DNA of 64,000 nucleotides from Micromonospora sp. FIMYZ51 (GTDB lineage: Bacteria > Actinomycetota > Actinomycetes > Mycobacteriales > Micromonosporaceae). Every line of letters begins with the position of its first letter. The first letter of the stretch is position 1. Below the pieces are notes generated by a model that worked only from the letters and a program-made list of their open reading frames with translations, made no database searches and was not told the origin of the DNA. Shown one piece after another: positions 1-7,439 of this stretch. The position numbers and the translations under genes were made by a program. The DNA lies in assembly GCF_038246755.1 (NCBI RefSeq), contig NZ_CP134706.1:6761501-6825500 (forward strand), read 5' to 3'.

Positions 1-1182
1 CTCCCCGCCCCGCCCGCCTCGGCTGACCCGACCCGGGACGACTCCTGGCACGTCAAGGAGCTGGAACTGGCCGAGCTGCACAGGATCACCCAGGGTGAGG
101 GGGTGGTGGTGGCGGTGGTCGACACCGGAGTGGACGCGAGCCACCGCGACCTGAAGGACAATGTGCTGCCCGGCGTCGACCTCTACGACCGCGACGGCAA
201 GGGCGACGTCGACCGGCGCAACCACGGCACGGGCATGGCCTCGCTGATCGCCGGGCACGGGCACGGTCCCGGCAACGGGAACGGGGTGCTCGGGGTCGCG
301 CCGAAGGCCAAGATCCTGCCGGTGACGGTGCAGAACGAGCAGGCCCGGGCGATCTCCCCGGAGGCGATCGCCACCGGGATCAACTGGGCCGTGGACCATG
401 GTGCGGACATCATCAACGTGTCACTGGGCGGCAGCTTCAGCGACGAACTGAATCGCGCCGTGGAGCGGGCGTACCAGCAGGACATCATCGTGGTGGCGGC
501 GATCGGCAACGACGACAACTACGTCGCCGGCTTCCCGGCTCAGCACGAACTGGCCGTGGCAGTCAATGGCACCGACCGCAAGGGCGTGATCAGCAAGGGC
601 GCCGCGCTGGCCGCCGACGAGGTGGACATCGCGGCACCGGGAGAACAGATCGTCCTGGCCGTGCCCGGCGACAAGTACGAAACCTCCACCGGCAGCAGCA
701 GCAGCGCCGCGCTGGTCTCGGGCAGCCTCGCCCTGATCAAGGCGAGGTACCCGGACCTGAACGCGCAGCAGTTGGTCCAGCGTCTGCTGGAGACCACCCG
801 GGACGCGGGCGATCCCGGCCACGACCGGCAGTACGGCTGGGGCGTACTCGACCTGCGGCAGGCCCTGATTGGCGAGCCGGACGGCCGCACCGCCCCCAGC
901 GCGAGCGCCAGCGCCGCTCCGCCGACCGCCAACCTCGAAGCGTGGCAGACCGACCCGGGTGAGCGCGAGAACGGCATCCTGATCGCGGTGTGGGCCGCGA
1001 TCATCGTGGTGTTCCTGCTCCTCGTCGGGGGCATCGTGGCCCTGCTCCTGCGCCGCCGAGCCCGTCAGCGCCAAACCCGGCCCGCCGACGACACCCCCTC
1101 CCTGGCCGCCGCCGCTGGGAGCGGCCCCGGCCAACCCGCCGACACGCCCGACGACACGGTGTGGCGCCGACCCGCCACCTAG
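1..1182 (+). CDS. mycP: Type VII secretion mycosin (subtilisin-family serine protease), 5' partial
   Basis: Membrane-anchored S8 protease of an ESX/type VII secretion locus. The reading frame is open from base 1, so the signal peptide and start lie upstream of the window. The catalytic triad is visible: Asp in VVAVVDTGVD (codons near base 118), His in RNHGTGMAS (near 220) and Ser in TGSSSSAALVSG (near 700). The oxyanion Asn lies in AAIGNDDN. A Pro/Ala/Ser-rich linker is followed by a single C-terminal membrane helix (about bases 985–1055) and an Arg-rich cytoplasmic tail, the usual mycosin layout. Mycosins sit outside the membrane, cap the secretion complex and cleave some substrates. EccE follows 2 kb downstream, which supports the assignment. 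Confidence 0.93.
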   Translation, partial: LPAPPASADPTRDDSWHVKELELAELHRITQGEGVVVAVVDTGVDASHRDLKDNVLPGVDLYDRDGKGDVDRRNHGTGMASLIAGHGHGPGNGNGVLGVAPKAKILPVTVQNEQARAISPEAIATGINWAVDHGADIINVSLGGSFSDELNRAVERAYQQDIIVVAAIGNDDNYVAGFPAQHELAVAVNGTDRKGVISKGAALAADEVDIAAPGEQIVLAVPGDKYETSTGSSSSAALVSGSLALIKARYPDLNAQQLVQRLLETTRDAGDPGHDRQYGWGVLDLRQALIGEPDGRTAPSASASAAPPTANLEAWQTDPGERENGILIAVWAAIIVVFLLLVGGIVALLLRRRARQRQTRPADDTPSLAAAAGSGPGQPADTPDDTVWRRPAT

Positions 1183-1238
1183 ACACCTGACCAGAAGTGC
1201 CGCCGCTAACCCTCGCCGCTCGGGGAAGGTGCAGCGGC

Positions 1239-1300
1239 GCAACTTCGGCGGAACGGCGGTGTCAGCCGGCCCGGGAGGCAGCAACTTCGCCGAAACGGCG
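1239..1300. repeat. Pair of 20-bp imperfect direct repeats
   Basis: GCAACTTCGGCGGAACGGCG (1239–1258) recurs as GCAACTTCGCCGAAACGGCG (1281–1300), an 18/20 match 42 bp apart (about four helical turns). Each centres on a near-palindrome TTCGSCG(G)AA. It lies between the convergent ends of mycP and the DUF397 gene. Function unknown; it could be a protein-binding site or part of a terminator region. Confidence 0.4.
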
Positions 1301-1318
1301 CGGAGCAACCCGGCCGGG

Positions 1319-1528
1319 TCAGGCCAGCGGATGCCGATCGGCCTTCAAGGCGTGCAAGAAGGCCGTCCAGGTACCGGCACCGAAGGCAAGGGCCGGGCCG
1401 CTGCGGTCCTTCGAATCGCGTACGCCCACCGCACCGCCAGCAAACCGCACCTCGACGCAGTTGGCATTGCTGGAGCTGCGGGAGGACTTGAACCAGTCCC
1501 GGTCGGCGGCGGGCGACTGCGTGGTCAC
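1319..1528 (-). CDS. DUF397 domain protein
   Basis: A 69-residue protein with the DUF397 signature: WFKSSRSSSNANCVEV near the N-terminus, then VRDSKDRSGPALAF and WTAFLHALK. The GTG start overlaps the stop of the upstream XRE-family gene by four bases (GTGA), so the two are probably translationally coupled. In Streptomyces and Micromonosporaceae, DUF397 proteins are almost always encoded beside an XRE/DUF5753 regulator and are thought to act as its small partner or antagonist in developmental or antibiotic control. The molecular role is unresolved. Confidence 0.88.
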   Translation of the reverse strand: MTTQSPAADRDWFKSSRSSSNANCVEVRFAGGAVGVRDSKDRSGPALAFGAGTWTAFLHALKADRHPLA

Positions 1529-2430
1529 GTCATCTCCTTGGCGATCCGGCGGATCAGATCCAGTGACTCCGCCGAGCCTAGCGCCAGCTCCCGGGTCTCG
1601 GCGAAGGTGACCACGTAGTCGGTGACCCGCACCGACTGGTCGATGATGTCGATGGAGGTGAGGATCTCCTGCCAGACCAGGTCCGGCAGCCGGGGCGACG
1701 GGAACGACAGAATCTCGAACGGGCCGCCGAAGGCGGGGTGCGCCCCAACGGTGAACGGCAACACCCGGATCTCGAACTGCTCGGGCCGGTCGGTGGCGAG
1801 AGCGACGAGATGGTCGAGTTGGGCGCGCATCACTGCCGGGCCGCCGACCTGCTGGCGTAGGGCACCCTCGCTCAGTACGGCGCTGACCCGCAGGGGATGC
1901 GGGCCGTCGAGCCGGGCCTGCCGCGCCATCCGGACCGCCACCCGCCGGTCCACTTCGGTGAGTCGGATCGTGGTGGTGCCGCCACGAATCACCGCGCGGG
2001 CATATTCCTCGGTCTGCAACAGGCCGTGGATCGCCTCCGGGTGAAAGCTGCGGATCTGCTCGGCACCGGCCTCGTAGCCGAGGAAGCGGAGGAACTCGGC
2101 CGGAAAGAGCTGCGCGTACTCGTGCCACCAGGCACGGCGGGCCGCACCAGCCCGGAGCGCCTCCAACTCGGCCGCCTCCTCCGGCTCCAGCTCGTACGCC
2201 GTCACGATCTGGGCCAGCCGCCGGGCCGGCAGCTTGACCCGACCGGCCTCGACGCCCGAGACGTACGCCTGGATGATGCCGATCGCCCGACCGGCCGCCG
2301 CTGCCGTGAGACCCACCTCCTCACGGCGCTGACGCAGCCGAAGCCCCAGCTCCCACGCCTGCACCACGGGCGACGACTCCAGTTGAGCGAGCGCCTTCGA
2401 GCCGCTTGGCGCACCTTTGGCTGAGGTCAT
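1525..2430 (-). CDS. XRE-family helix-turn-helix regulator with DUF5753 domain
   Basis: A 301-residue DNA-binding regulator. Residues about 25–80 form an XRE helix-turn-helix (LRLRQRREEVGLTAAAAGRA followed by IGIIQAYVSGVEAGRVKLPA). The remainder is the DUF5753 domain, a likely ligand- or partner-sensing module, including QTEEYARAVIR. I chose the ATG at 2430 because AAGGAGGAGAC lies directly upstream; a start ten codons earlier lacks such a site. It is co-transcribed with the DUF397 gene and divergent from the small gene at 2550. Their 119-bp intergenic region is locally AT-rich and probably carries both promoters. Members are pleiotropic regulators; the target here is unknown. Confidence 0.9.
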   Translation of the reverse strand: MTSAKGAPSGSKALAQLESSPVVQAWELGLRLRQRREEVGLTAAAAGRAIGIIQAYVSGVEAGRVKLPARRLAQIVTAYELEPEEAAELEALRAGAARRAWWHEYAQLFPAEFLRFLGYEAGAEQIRSFHPEAIHGLLQTEEYARAVIRGGTTTIRLTEVDRRVAVRMARQARLDGPHPLRVSAVLSEGALRQQVGGPAVMRAQLDHLVALATDRPEQFEIRVLPFTVGAHPAFGGPFEILSFPSPRLPDLVWQEILTSIDIIDQSVRVTDYVVTFAETRELALGSAESLDLIRRIAKEMT

Positions 2431-2549
2431 GTCTCCTCCTTGGACGAAGCTTCTACACAATCAGTATTCTCATCGGCACTCTTGATATCAACCTCCATGC
2501 CGTGCATTCTTCGAGTGGACGCAGATGCCGGTGTCGCGAGGAGGCAGTC

Positions 2550-2912
2550 GTGAATGACAGGGGTCGGTGGGTGTACCAGGAGGAGCAGGTGCCGTATGCG
2601 TTCTCGCTGTCCCGCGTGCTCGACGCCGGCACCTCCGAGCAGTCGTACGACCTGCTCGGAGTTGTCCGGGTCAGCGTGGACCGTCGACAGCCGGAGAAGC
2701 TGTCCAGCGCCCTACGGCCCTGGGCACTGGCGACGCTGGCCAACGGCGGGTACGGCTTCGGTCGCTTCTACGTTTCGTACTCCACGCTGGACGAGGACGG
2801 AGAGCCGTACCAGAACGTCGTCGACGAGTACATCGACTGGTCCGGCAGCGAGGTCCTGACCCCGGACCCGGAGGGCAGCAAGTCGGCGCGCACCGGCCGG
2901 TCGGTGACCTGA
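2550..2912 (+). CDS. Hypothetical protein, 120 aa
   Basis: Family not recognised. The GTG start has a good ribosome site (GAGGAGG, 2539–2545). The product is a small soluble acidic protein without a signal peptide or membrane helix, rich in aromatic residues (WVYQEEQVPYAF, GYGFGRFYVSYSTLDEDGE). It lies inside the type VII secretion locus, divergent from the XRE regulator, and may belong to that regulatory insertion rather than to the secretion machine. Confidence 0.7.
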   Translation: MNDRGRWVYQEEQVPYAFSLSRVLDAGTSEQSYDLLGVVRVSVDRRQPEKLSSALRPWALATLANGGYGFGRFYVSYSTLDEDGEPYQNVVDEYIDWSGSEVLTPDPEGSKSARTGRSVT

Positions 2913-3253
2913 CACGGGATGCGGCATGTCGCGTCCTCCGGGTGCGCTAAGGACACAAGTTGCGGCATCTCGTGCACCTGGTGCACGCCGGCCAGGGCAA
3001 GCGAGCGGTCGAAGCCGCTTTACGCAAGCCGCTTGGGCAGTGCGGGGCGCACATCGGTCGGGTCGCCTGGGATATCGTCGGTCCAGCCCTCTTCGCCGCG
3101 CAAAGCCGGAGCAACGACGCGCACCCCTCCCTGTCTTCGCGGAGCAGCCCGACATGGGTTCGTCCGACGGGACACCTGCGGGTTGCCCACTGTTGCCGGC
3201 CGACGCGACGAGCGGGTGCTGACGATGCCGGGTCGGTCGGGGAGGGGCGTGCG
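2913..3253 (+). other. 341-bp intergenic region upstream of eccE
   Basis: No convincing gene. The eccE frame stays open upstream to 2960, but that translation has no family resemblance and lacks a ribosome site, so I treat it as leader. It contains a short direct repeat (AAGCCGCTTTACGC followed by AAGCCGCTT, about 3014–3037) and a TGCAC…GTGCA motif near 2974–2988. It is the likely promoter region for eccE and the gene coupled to it. Confidence 0.45.
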
Positions 3254-5038
3254 GTGACGCAGCCGGGTGCGGCACGGCCGGGCGAGTCGGGTTGGCAGCA
3301 TCCGGGCGCGACGGCACCGCCGCAGCAACGAGTGCCGCAGCAGCAGACCGGCATGCCGGTGCCACAGCAGGCCGGCGCGCCGCCGCAGCAGGCGAACCCG
3401 GCGCAGCAGACCGGAGCGCTGGCGCAGCAGCAGGGCGAAGCTGGGGCACCGATGCTCGGTGGGGCCGGGCCGGGACACAGTTGGGCCGCGCAGCGGGGGC
3501 AGGGGCGGGCCAGCGTCGGCGGCACCTATGCCAGCCAGGCCAGCGGCGGCACCATGCCCAGCGGTCAGGCAAACACCGGGTACGCCGGCCAGGCCGCCAG
3601 CACGCACACCGGCGGGACCACGCACACCAGCCAGGCCGCCAGCGGCAGCGCATACGGCGGTCAGGTGGGTGGCGGGAATGCGTACGCCAGTCGGGTGGCG
3701 GCAGGAGGCACGAGCGTGCCGGGCGCGCGGGCGGCGGCCGGGGCGGGCACGATGCCGGCCCGGCCTGCGGCGGGCGAGCCGGCGGCGGGACCGGCCCAGC
3801 CGTCGGCGGGAGCGACACAACCGGCAGCGGGGGCGGCGGAGTCCTCGGCGGACGGTGCCCCCGCCCCGGTGGTACGCCCGCATCGGCGGCAGCTCAGGGT
3901 CGGCGGCATCCATGTTGCGCAGCTCGTGGCGTGGCAGGCCGGTGTGGCGGCGGTGCTGGCCGCGACGCCGCGTGGCGTGCCGCTGACCGTGGCGGTGGCC
4001 GTCGCCGTGTTGCTGCTGCTCGCCCCGACGATGGTGCGCCGCCGAGGGCGGTGGCTCTACGAGTGGTTGGCGGTCTGGTGGGGCTACCGGGGGCGGCGCC
4101 GGCACCTGGACGCGACCGGGCCGGCGGGTGCGGTCGGCGTCGATCATGTCAACGCGGCATGGCAGTTGTTGACCCATCTGGAAGGTAGCGTCGAGCTGGA
4201 CCAGGTCGAGATCGACGACCAGCCGGCGGTGCTGCTCACCCATCGCGGCGGGCTGAGTGCGGTGCTGGAGGTCGACCCGACCGAGGGCGCGCTGCTGATG
4301 GGTGCGCCGCAGGCTCTGCCGTCGCCGATGTCGCTGCTGCCGGCGGCCGATCCGAACACCCCGCCGGTGGCGGTGCAGGTGCTGATCCAGGTCACCCCGG
4401 CACCCCGGGTGGGTGCGGCGGCGGTGGACCGGGCGTACCGCGAGCTGACCGGCGGCGAGGTGCCGGCCAGCCGGCAGGCGTGGGTGGTGCTCCAGGCACC
4501 GCGTACCCCCGATTTTCATGCCGACCGGGACCTGCGGCCGGCGCTGACGGCGGCGATCCGGCGGACCCGGCGTCAGCTGCGCCACGATCGGGTGTCGGCC
4601 CGGCTGCTCAACCGCGACGAGGTGCTGGCCTCCGTCGCCACCCTGACCCACCTCACCGGTGCGCCGGCCGGCGGGGATCGACCGCTGGTCCGGGAGGGCT
4701 GGCGGAGTTGGTCGGCGCAGGGCACCCCGCAGAGCTGCCACCGGCTGCTCGCCTGGCCGGACCGGGCGTGGGAGGTGGATGCGCTGCTGCGCGGCCTGCC
4801 CGCCGCGGCCAGCGTGGTGTCGATCTCGGTGGCCCGCCAGTCCGGCCGGCCCGGCGACGACGAGGCCGTGCTGGAGGTGGCGTTCCGGCTGATCGGGGCG
4901 GACGCCACCGCGCTGGACGCCGCCGACCGGGCACTGACCGAGGCGATCCGCAGTCAGGGCGGTCGGCTGCAACGACTCGACGGCGAGCACGCCTACGGGG
5001 TGGCCGCCACCCTTCCGCTCGGAGGCTTCCTGCGGTGA
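3254..5038 (+). CDS. eccE: Type VII secretion protein EccE
   Basis: A 594-residue inner-membrane component at the periphery of the ESX translocon. Residues about 1–210 are low-complexity Gln/Pro/Gly/Ala/Ser (for example PQQQTGMPVPQQAGAPPQQ). Two hydrophobic helices follow at about 214–262 (HVAQLVAWQAGVAAVLA; VPLTVAVAVAVLLLLAPTMV), then an Arg-rich stretch and the conserved EccE cytosolic domain. GTG at 3254 is preferred because GGGGAGGGG precedes it by six bases. The long Gln/Pro-rich extension is unusual compared with mycobacterial EccE. The stop overlaps the next start (GTGA), which implies coupled expression. Confidence 0.88.
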   Translation: MTQPGAARPGESGWQHPGATAPPQQRVPQQQTGMPVPQQAGAPPQQANPAQQTGALAQQQGEAGAPMLGGAGPGHSWAAQRGQGRASVGGTYASQASGGTMPSGQANTGYAGQAASTHTGGTTHTSQAASGSAYGGQVGGGNAYASRVAAGGTSVPGARAAAGAGTMPARPAAGEPAAGPAQPSAGATQPAAGAAESSADGAPAPVVRPHRRQLRVGGIHVAQLVAWQAGVAAVLAATPRGVPLTVAVAVAVLLLLAPTMVRRRGRWLYEWLAVWWGYRGRRRHLDATGPAGAVGVDHVNAAWQLLTHLEGSVELDQVEIDDQPAVLLTHRGGLSAVLEVDPTEGALLMGAPQALPSPMSLLPAADPNTPPVAVQVLIQVTPAPRVGAAAVDRAYRELTGGEVPASRQAWVVLQAPRTPDFHADRDLRPALTAAIRRTRRQLRHDRVSARLLNRDEVLASVATLTHLTGAPAGGDRPLVREGWRSWSAQGTPQSCHRLLAWPDRAWEVDALLRGLPAAASVVSISVARQSGRPGDDEAVLEVAFRLIGADATALDAADRALTEAIRSQGGRLQRLDGEHAYGVAATLPLGGFLR

Positions 5039-5727
5039 ACAGCGTCGCCTTTCCCGGCAGCCGGATCGGGCTGCACGTCGCCGAAGCCGCCACCGTCGCC
5101 GGGCTGCGCCTGGCCGCCGGTGGCGGCGGGCTGGTGGTCGGCCGGAACCGCCAGCAGGAGCCGGTCGGCCTGCGGATCTTCCGCGCCGAGCCGACCCGGC
5201 TGATGCTTACCGGCGGGGTACGCGCGGCAGAACTGCTCGCCTTCCGGGCCCTGGCGCTCGGTGCCCGGCTGTTCATCCAGACCGCCCGGGAGCAGGAGTG
5301 GGACGCCTTCCTGCGGCGTTGCGTCATCGGCCGGGAGATCGCCTCGTTCCTGCCGCCCGGGGTGGCGCCCCCGGTGCCGGCCACCCCGACCGAGCCGCAG
5401 CTCGTGGTGGTCGACACCGGCCCGGTGACCGGGCCGGACACCAATCTGGCCGCGCCCTGGCGGGCCACCCTGGTGGTCCGGGACGACCTGGCCGGCTGGG
5501 ACGTCGAGGTGCTGGTCCGCAGCGACATCGTGGTGCTCCAGCGGCTCACCGAAGCCGAGGCCGGCACGGCGGCGAACGCGCTCGGGTTGGTGAGCGTGCA
5601 GAGCTGGTTCACCCAACTGCACCCGGAGATGGTCGGCCTGATCACCAAGGGCAAGGTGCAGTGGGTGATGCTCAGCATGACCGGCACCGAGCGGCAGCTG
5701 ATCGGACCGGTGGCCCGGGGCGGCTGA
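5035..5727 (+). CDS. Hypothetical protein coupled to EccE
   Basis: A 230-residue soluble alpha/beta protein not assigned to a family. Its GTG start overlaps the eccE stop by four bases, so it is probably translated with EccE. No signal peptide, membrane helix or catalytic motif is evident. Recognisable stretches are RIGLHVAEAATVAGLRLAAG, GARLFIQTAREQEWDAFL and SDIVVLQRLTEAEA. Tight coupling to a secretion component suggests a chaperone or assembly role, which is inference only. Confidence 0.72.
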   Translation: MNSVAFPGSRIGLHVAEAATVAGLRLAAGGGGLVVGRNRQQEPVGLRIFRAEPTRLMLTGGVRAAELLAFRALALGARLFIQTAREQEWDAFLRRCVIGREIASFLPPGVAPPVPATPTEPQLVVVDTGPVTGPDTNLAAPWRATLVVRDDLAGWDVEVLVRSDIVVLQRLTEAEAGTAANALGLVSVQSWFTQLHPEMVGLITKGKVQWVMLSMTGTERQLIGPVARGG

Positions 5728-5779
5728 GGGACAGCGAGGCGGATGCCGGATTTGCCCTTTGCTGATCGGACGTCCCTTC

Positions 5780-5791
5780 TAGTAGCTACTA
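5780..5791. promoter_or_regulatory. 12-bp perfect palindrome upstream of the RRE gene
   Basis: TAGTAGCTACTA is a perfect palindrome 37 bp before the PqqD-like gene, in an AT-rich island of otherwise GC-rich DNA. Its right half contains TACTAT (5787–5792), a plausible -10 hexamer. The same hexamer occurs upstream of the precursor gene at 6601. Candidate promoter/operator only. Confidence 0.4.
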
Positions 5792-5827
5792 TCCGGATAG
5801 CCCGCTTCGACAGCTGGAGGCTTCCGG

Positions 5828-6109
5828 ATGAACGACATCCCCGCGACCGTCTACCGGATCCGAGCCGACCGGGTGGTCTGGCGTACCGCTGGTGACGAGG
5901 CCGTGCTGCTGGACACCGCGCAGTCCGTCTACTTCGCGCTCGGCCCCTCGGCCGCACTGCTCTGGCCGCACCTGGTGGACGGTGCCACCGCCGACGAACT
6001 GACCCGGGAGCTTGTCGCGCGGGCACCGGTGGACCGAGAGCGGGCCGCCGCCGACGTGCGGCAGTTTCTCACCGACCTGGAGAGCGCGGAGTTGGTCGGC
6101 CGCAGCTGA
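5828..6109 (+). CDS. PqqD-like RiPP recognition element (lasso B1 protein)
   Basis: A 93-residue stand-alone RRE domain of the PqqD family. In lasso peptide pathways this protein binds the precursor leader and presents it to the B2 peptidase. Typical signatures are the N-terminal beta-strands (YRIRADRVVWRTAGDEAVLLDTA), the YFALGPSAALLWPHLVDGAT region and the C-terminal helices (VRQFLTDLESAELV). GGAGG lies seven bases before the ATG. It is convergent with the B2 gene, their stops separated by 8 bp, so B1 and B2 are on opposite strands. This differs from the usual consecutive or fused B1–B2 arrangement. Confidence 0.92.
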   Translation: MNDIPATVYRIRADRVVWRTAGDEAVLLDTAQSVYFALGPSAALLWPHLVDGATADELTRELVARAPVDRERAAADVRQFLTDLESAELVGRS

Positions 6110-6117
6110 CCCTGCGG

Positions 6118-6570
6118 TCAGGACAACCATGCCTCGGGTACCGGGTGGCGCAGCAACTCCAGCATCCCTTCCTGCTCGGCGTCGGTGTCCCCGTCGAGCC
6201 AGGCGTGCGCGTGGAAGCCGCCGCTCGGCGCGGTCACCCCGATCACGATGGTGCGGCTGGTCCGGCAGGCGGCGTACCAGCGCTGGCGGACCAGCGCGGC
6301 CTCCAGGCAGCTGGCACCGTCGCGGCGGAGCACGCGATTCATGACGTCCGGGTCGGCGCCAGGGGGCGGTCCCGGCAGCCGCACGGCGGGGATTCCGCCT
6401 TGGACAAGCTGGCGCCGGACCCGGCGTCGGGCGCGGACGGTCCAGAGCGCCAGCCGCACGCCGGCCAGACCGTCGCCACGCACCAGCCGGATCAGACCGG
6501 GCAGAAGTCGCAGGGCCGGCTTGGTGCGCCGGACGAGTCGGAGGAGCGCCGACCCGCCATTGCTCACCAT
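6118..6570 (-). CDS. Lasso peptide B2 leader peptidase (transglutaminase-like)
   Basis: A 150-residue cysteine protease that removes the leader of the lasso precursor. The catalytic region reads DGASCLEAALVRQRWYA with Cys88, and FHAHAWLDG with His122 and Asp127, the expected Cys–His–Asp triad of the family. The basic N-terminal half (about 1–65) is less conserved. ATG at 6570 is preferred because AAGGGGGAG lies directly upstream; an ATG five codons earlier would place that site inside the gene. It is divergent from the precursor across an 82-bp AT-rich spacer and convergent with the RRE gene. Confidence 0.92.
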   Translation of the reverse strand: MVSNGGSALLRLVRRTKPALRLLPGLIRLVRGDGLAGVRLALWTVRARRRVRRQLVQGGIPAVRLPGPPPGADPDVMNRVLRRDGASCLEAALVRQRWYAACRTSRTIVIGVTAPSGGFHAHAWLDGDTDAEQEGMLELLRHPVPEAWLS

Positions 6571-6603
6571 GGACTCCCCCTTCATCCTCGCCAAAACGGA
6601 TAC

Positions 6604-6652
6604 TATGCTAATACAGGGAGCTAACAGACTAGGAGCATGAGGGGCTAGCATA
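6604..6652. promoter_or_regulatory. Inverted repeat in the B2/precursor divergent promoter region
   Basis: TATGCTA (6604–6610) and TAGCATA (6646–6652) form a perfect 7-bp inverted repeat with a 35-bp spacer that ends at the precursor ATG. Within it CTAA/CTAG motifs recur at 6608, 6621, 6630 and 6645. The region is AT-rich and contains TACTAT (6601–6606). It may be an operator, or in mRNA a hairpin that encloses the precursor ribosome site (GAGGGG, 6639–6644). Confidence 0.4.
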
Positions 6653-6796
6653 ATGAGTGAAACTCGCAAAAAGGATCAGCCGGTTGACAAGGGATACGAG
6701 CCGCCTCGGCTCCGCCGGCTGGGCACCCTGGCCGAGCTGACCAAGGGTGGCGTCGAGGGACCCGACGACGGCCTTGGTGGCGGCGGCTTCTCGTGA
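6653..6796 (+). CDS. Lasso-type RiPP precursor peptide, 47 aa
   Basis: A small peptide gene with ribosome site GAGGGG. The leader carries the classical lasso leader motif YxxPxLxxxGxxxxLTxG as YEPPRLRRLGTLAELTKG (residues 15–32). With Thr30 at position -2, the predicted core is GGVEGPDDGLGGGGFS (residues 32–47). A macrolactam from Gly1 to Asp8 (or Asp7) of the core is possible. The core is very Gly-rich, with few bulky residues to lock a threaded tail, and it ends in Ser. A C-terminal Ser is the site phosphorylated by HPr-like kinases in paeninodin-type lasso pathways, and such a kinase is encoded at 10515–11360. Cleavage and ring positions are inferred. Confidence 0.9.
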   Translation: MSETRKKDQPVDKGYEPPRLRRLGTLAELTKGGVEGPDDGLGGGGFS

Positions 6797-6824
6797 TCGA
6801 CCAGGTCACCGCAGCGGCAGCGGG

Positions 6825-7439
6825 TTGATCGAGGTACGGCAGGCGACGCGCCGGTTCGGCAAACAGCCGATCTTCGCCGACCTGGACCTCGACGTGCAGC
6901 CGGGCGCCCGGCTGCTGCTGGCCGGTGGTAACGGATCGGGCAAGACCACGCTGCTGCGATGCCTGGCCGGCACGCTGGCCCTCACCACCGGGCGGATCTC
7001 GGTGGCCGGCGAACCAGCGGGTTCGCCGGCCTCTCGCCGGCTGGTGGGCCTCTGCCTCGCCCCCGAGCAGGGCCTCTACGGCCGGCTGTCGGCCCGCGAC
7101 AACCTGCGGCTGGTCGCGCGGCTGCGGTTGCCCCGCCGAACCGTAGAGCCGGCGACAACCGCGGTCATCGAGGAACTCGGCATTGAGGCGTACGCCGATC
7201 GGCCGGCGGAAAAGTACTCGGCGGGCATGCGGGCCCGGGTGAGCATCGCCCGCGCCCTGCTCGGCGACCCGGCGGTGCTGCTCCTCGACGAGCCGGCCCG
7301 CTCCCTCGACGAATCGGGCCGGGCGCTGCTGTGGGCGGCGCTGGACCGGCGTCGCGACCTGGCCTGTGTCATCGCCTCCCATCACCGAGAGGACCGCGCC
7401 CGGTGCGATTCGATACTCGCCCTTCCGGTGGGGCGTTGA
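6825..7439 (+). CDS. ABC transporter ATP-binding protein (RiPP export/immunity)
   Basis: A 204-residue ATPase. Walker A is GGNGSGKTT, the ABC signature is degenerate (YSAGMRARVSIARALLGDP) and Walker B is AVLLLDEP, followed by an H-loop-like ASHH. The start is uncertain: TTG 6825 gives the canonical opening LIEVRQATRRFG, while GTG 6777 in the same frame would overlap the precursor. TTG 6825 overlaps the stop of a 12-codon frame (6793–6828), which itself overlaps the precursor stop, so re-initiating ribosomes could couple the genes. With the next gene it forms an exporter that probably secretes the mature peptide. Confidence 0.87.
   Translation: MIEVRQATRRFGKQPIFADLDLDVQPGARLLLAGGNGSGKTTLLRCLAGTLALTTGRISVAGEPAGSPASRRLVGLCLAPEQGLYGRLSARDNLRLVARLRLPRRTVEPATTAVIEELGIEAYADRPAEKYSAGMRARVSIARALLGDPAVLLLDEPARSLDESGRALLWAALDRRRDLACVIASHHREDRARCDSILALPVGR

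Noticed and set aside
2960..3253. Upstream extension of the EccE frame
   Set aside because: There is no ribosome site and no family similarity. The GTG at 3254 has a strong site and gives a natural EccE N-terminus.
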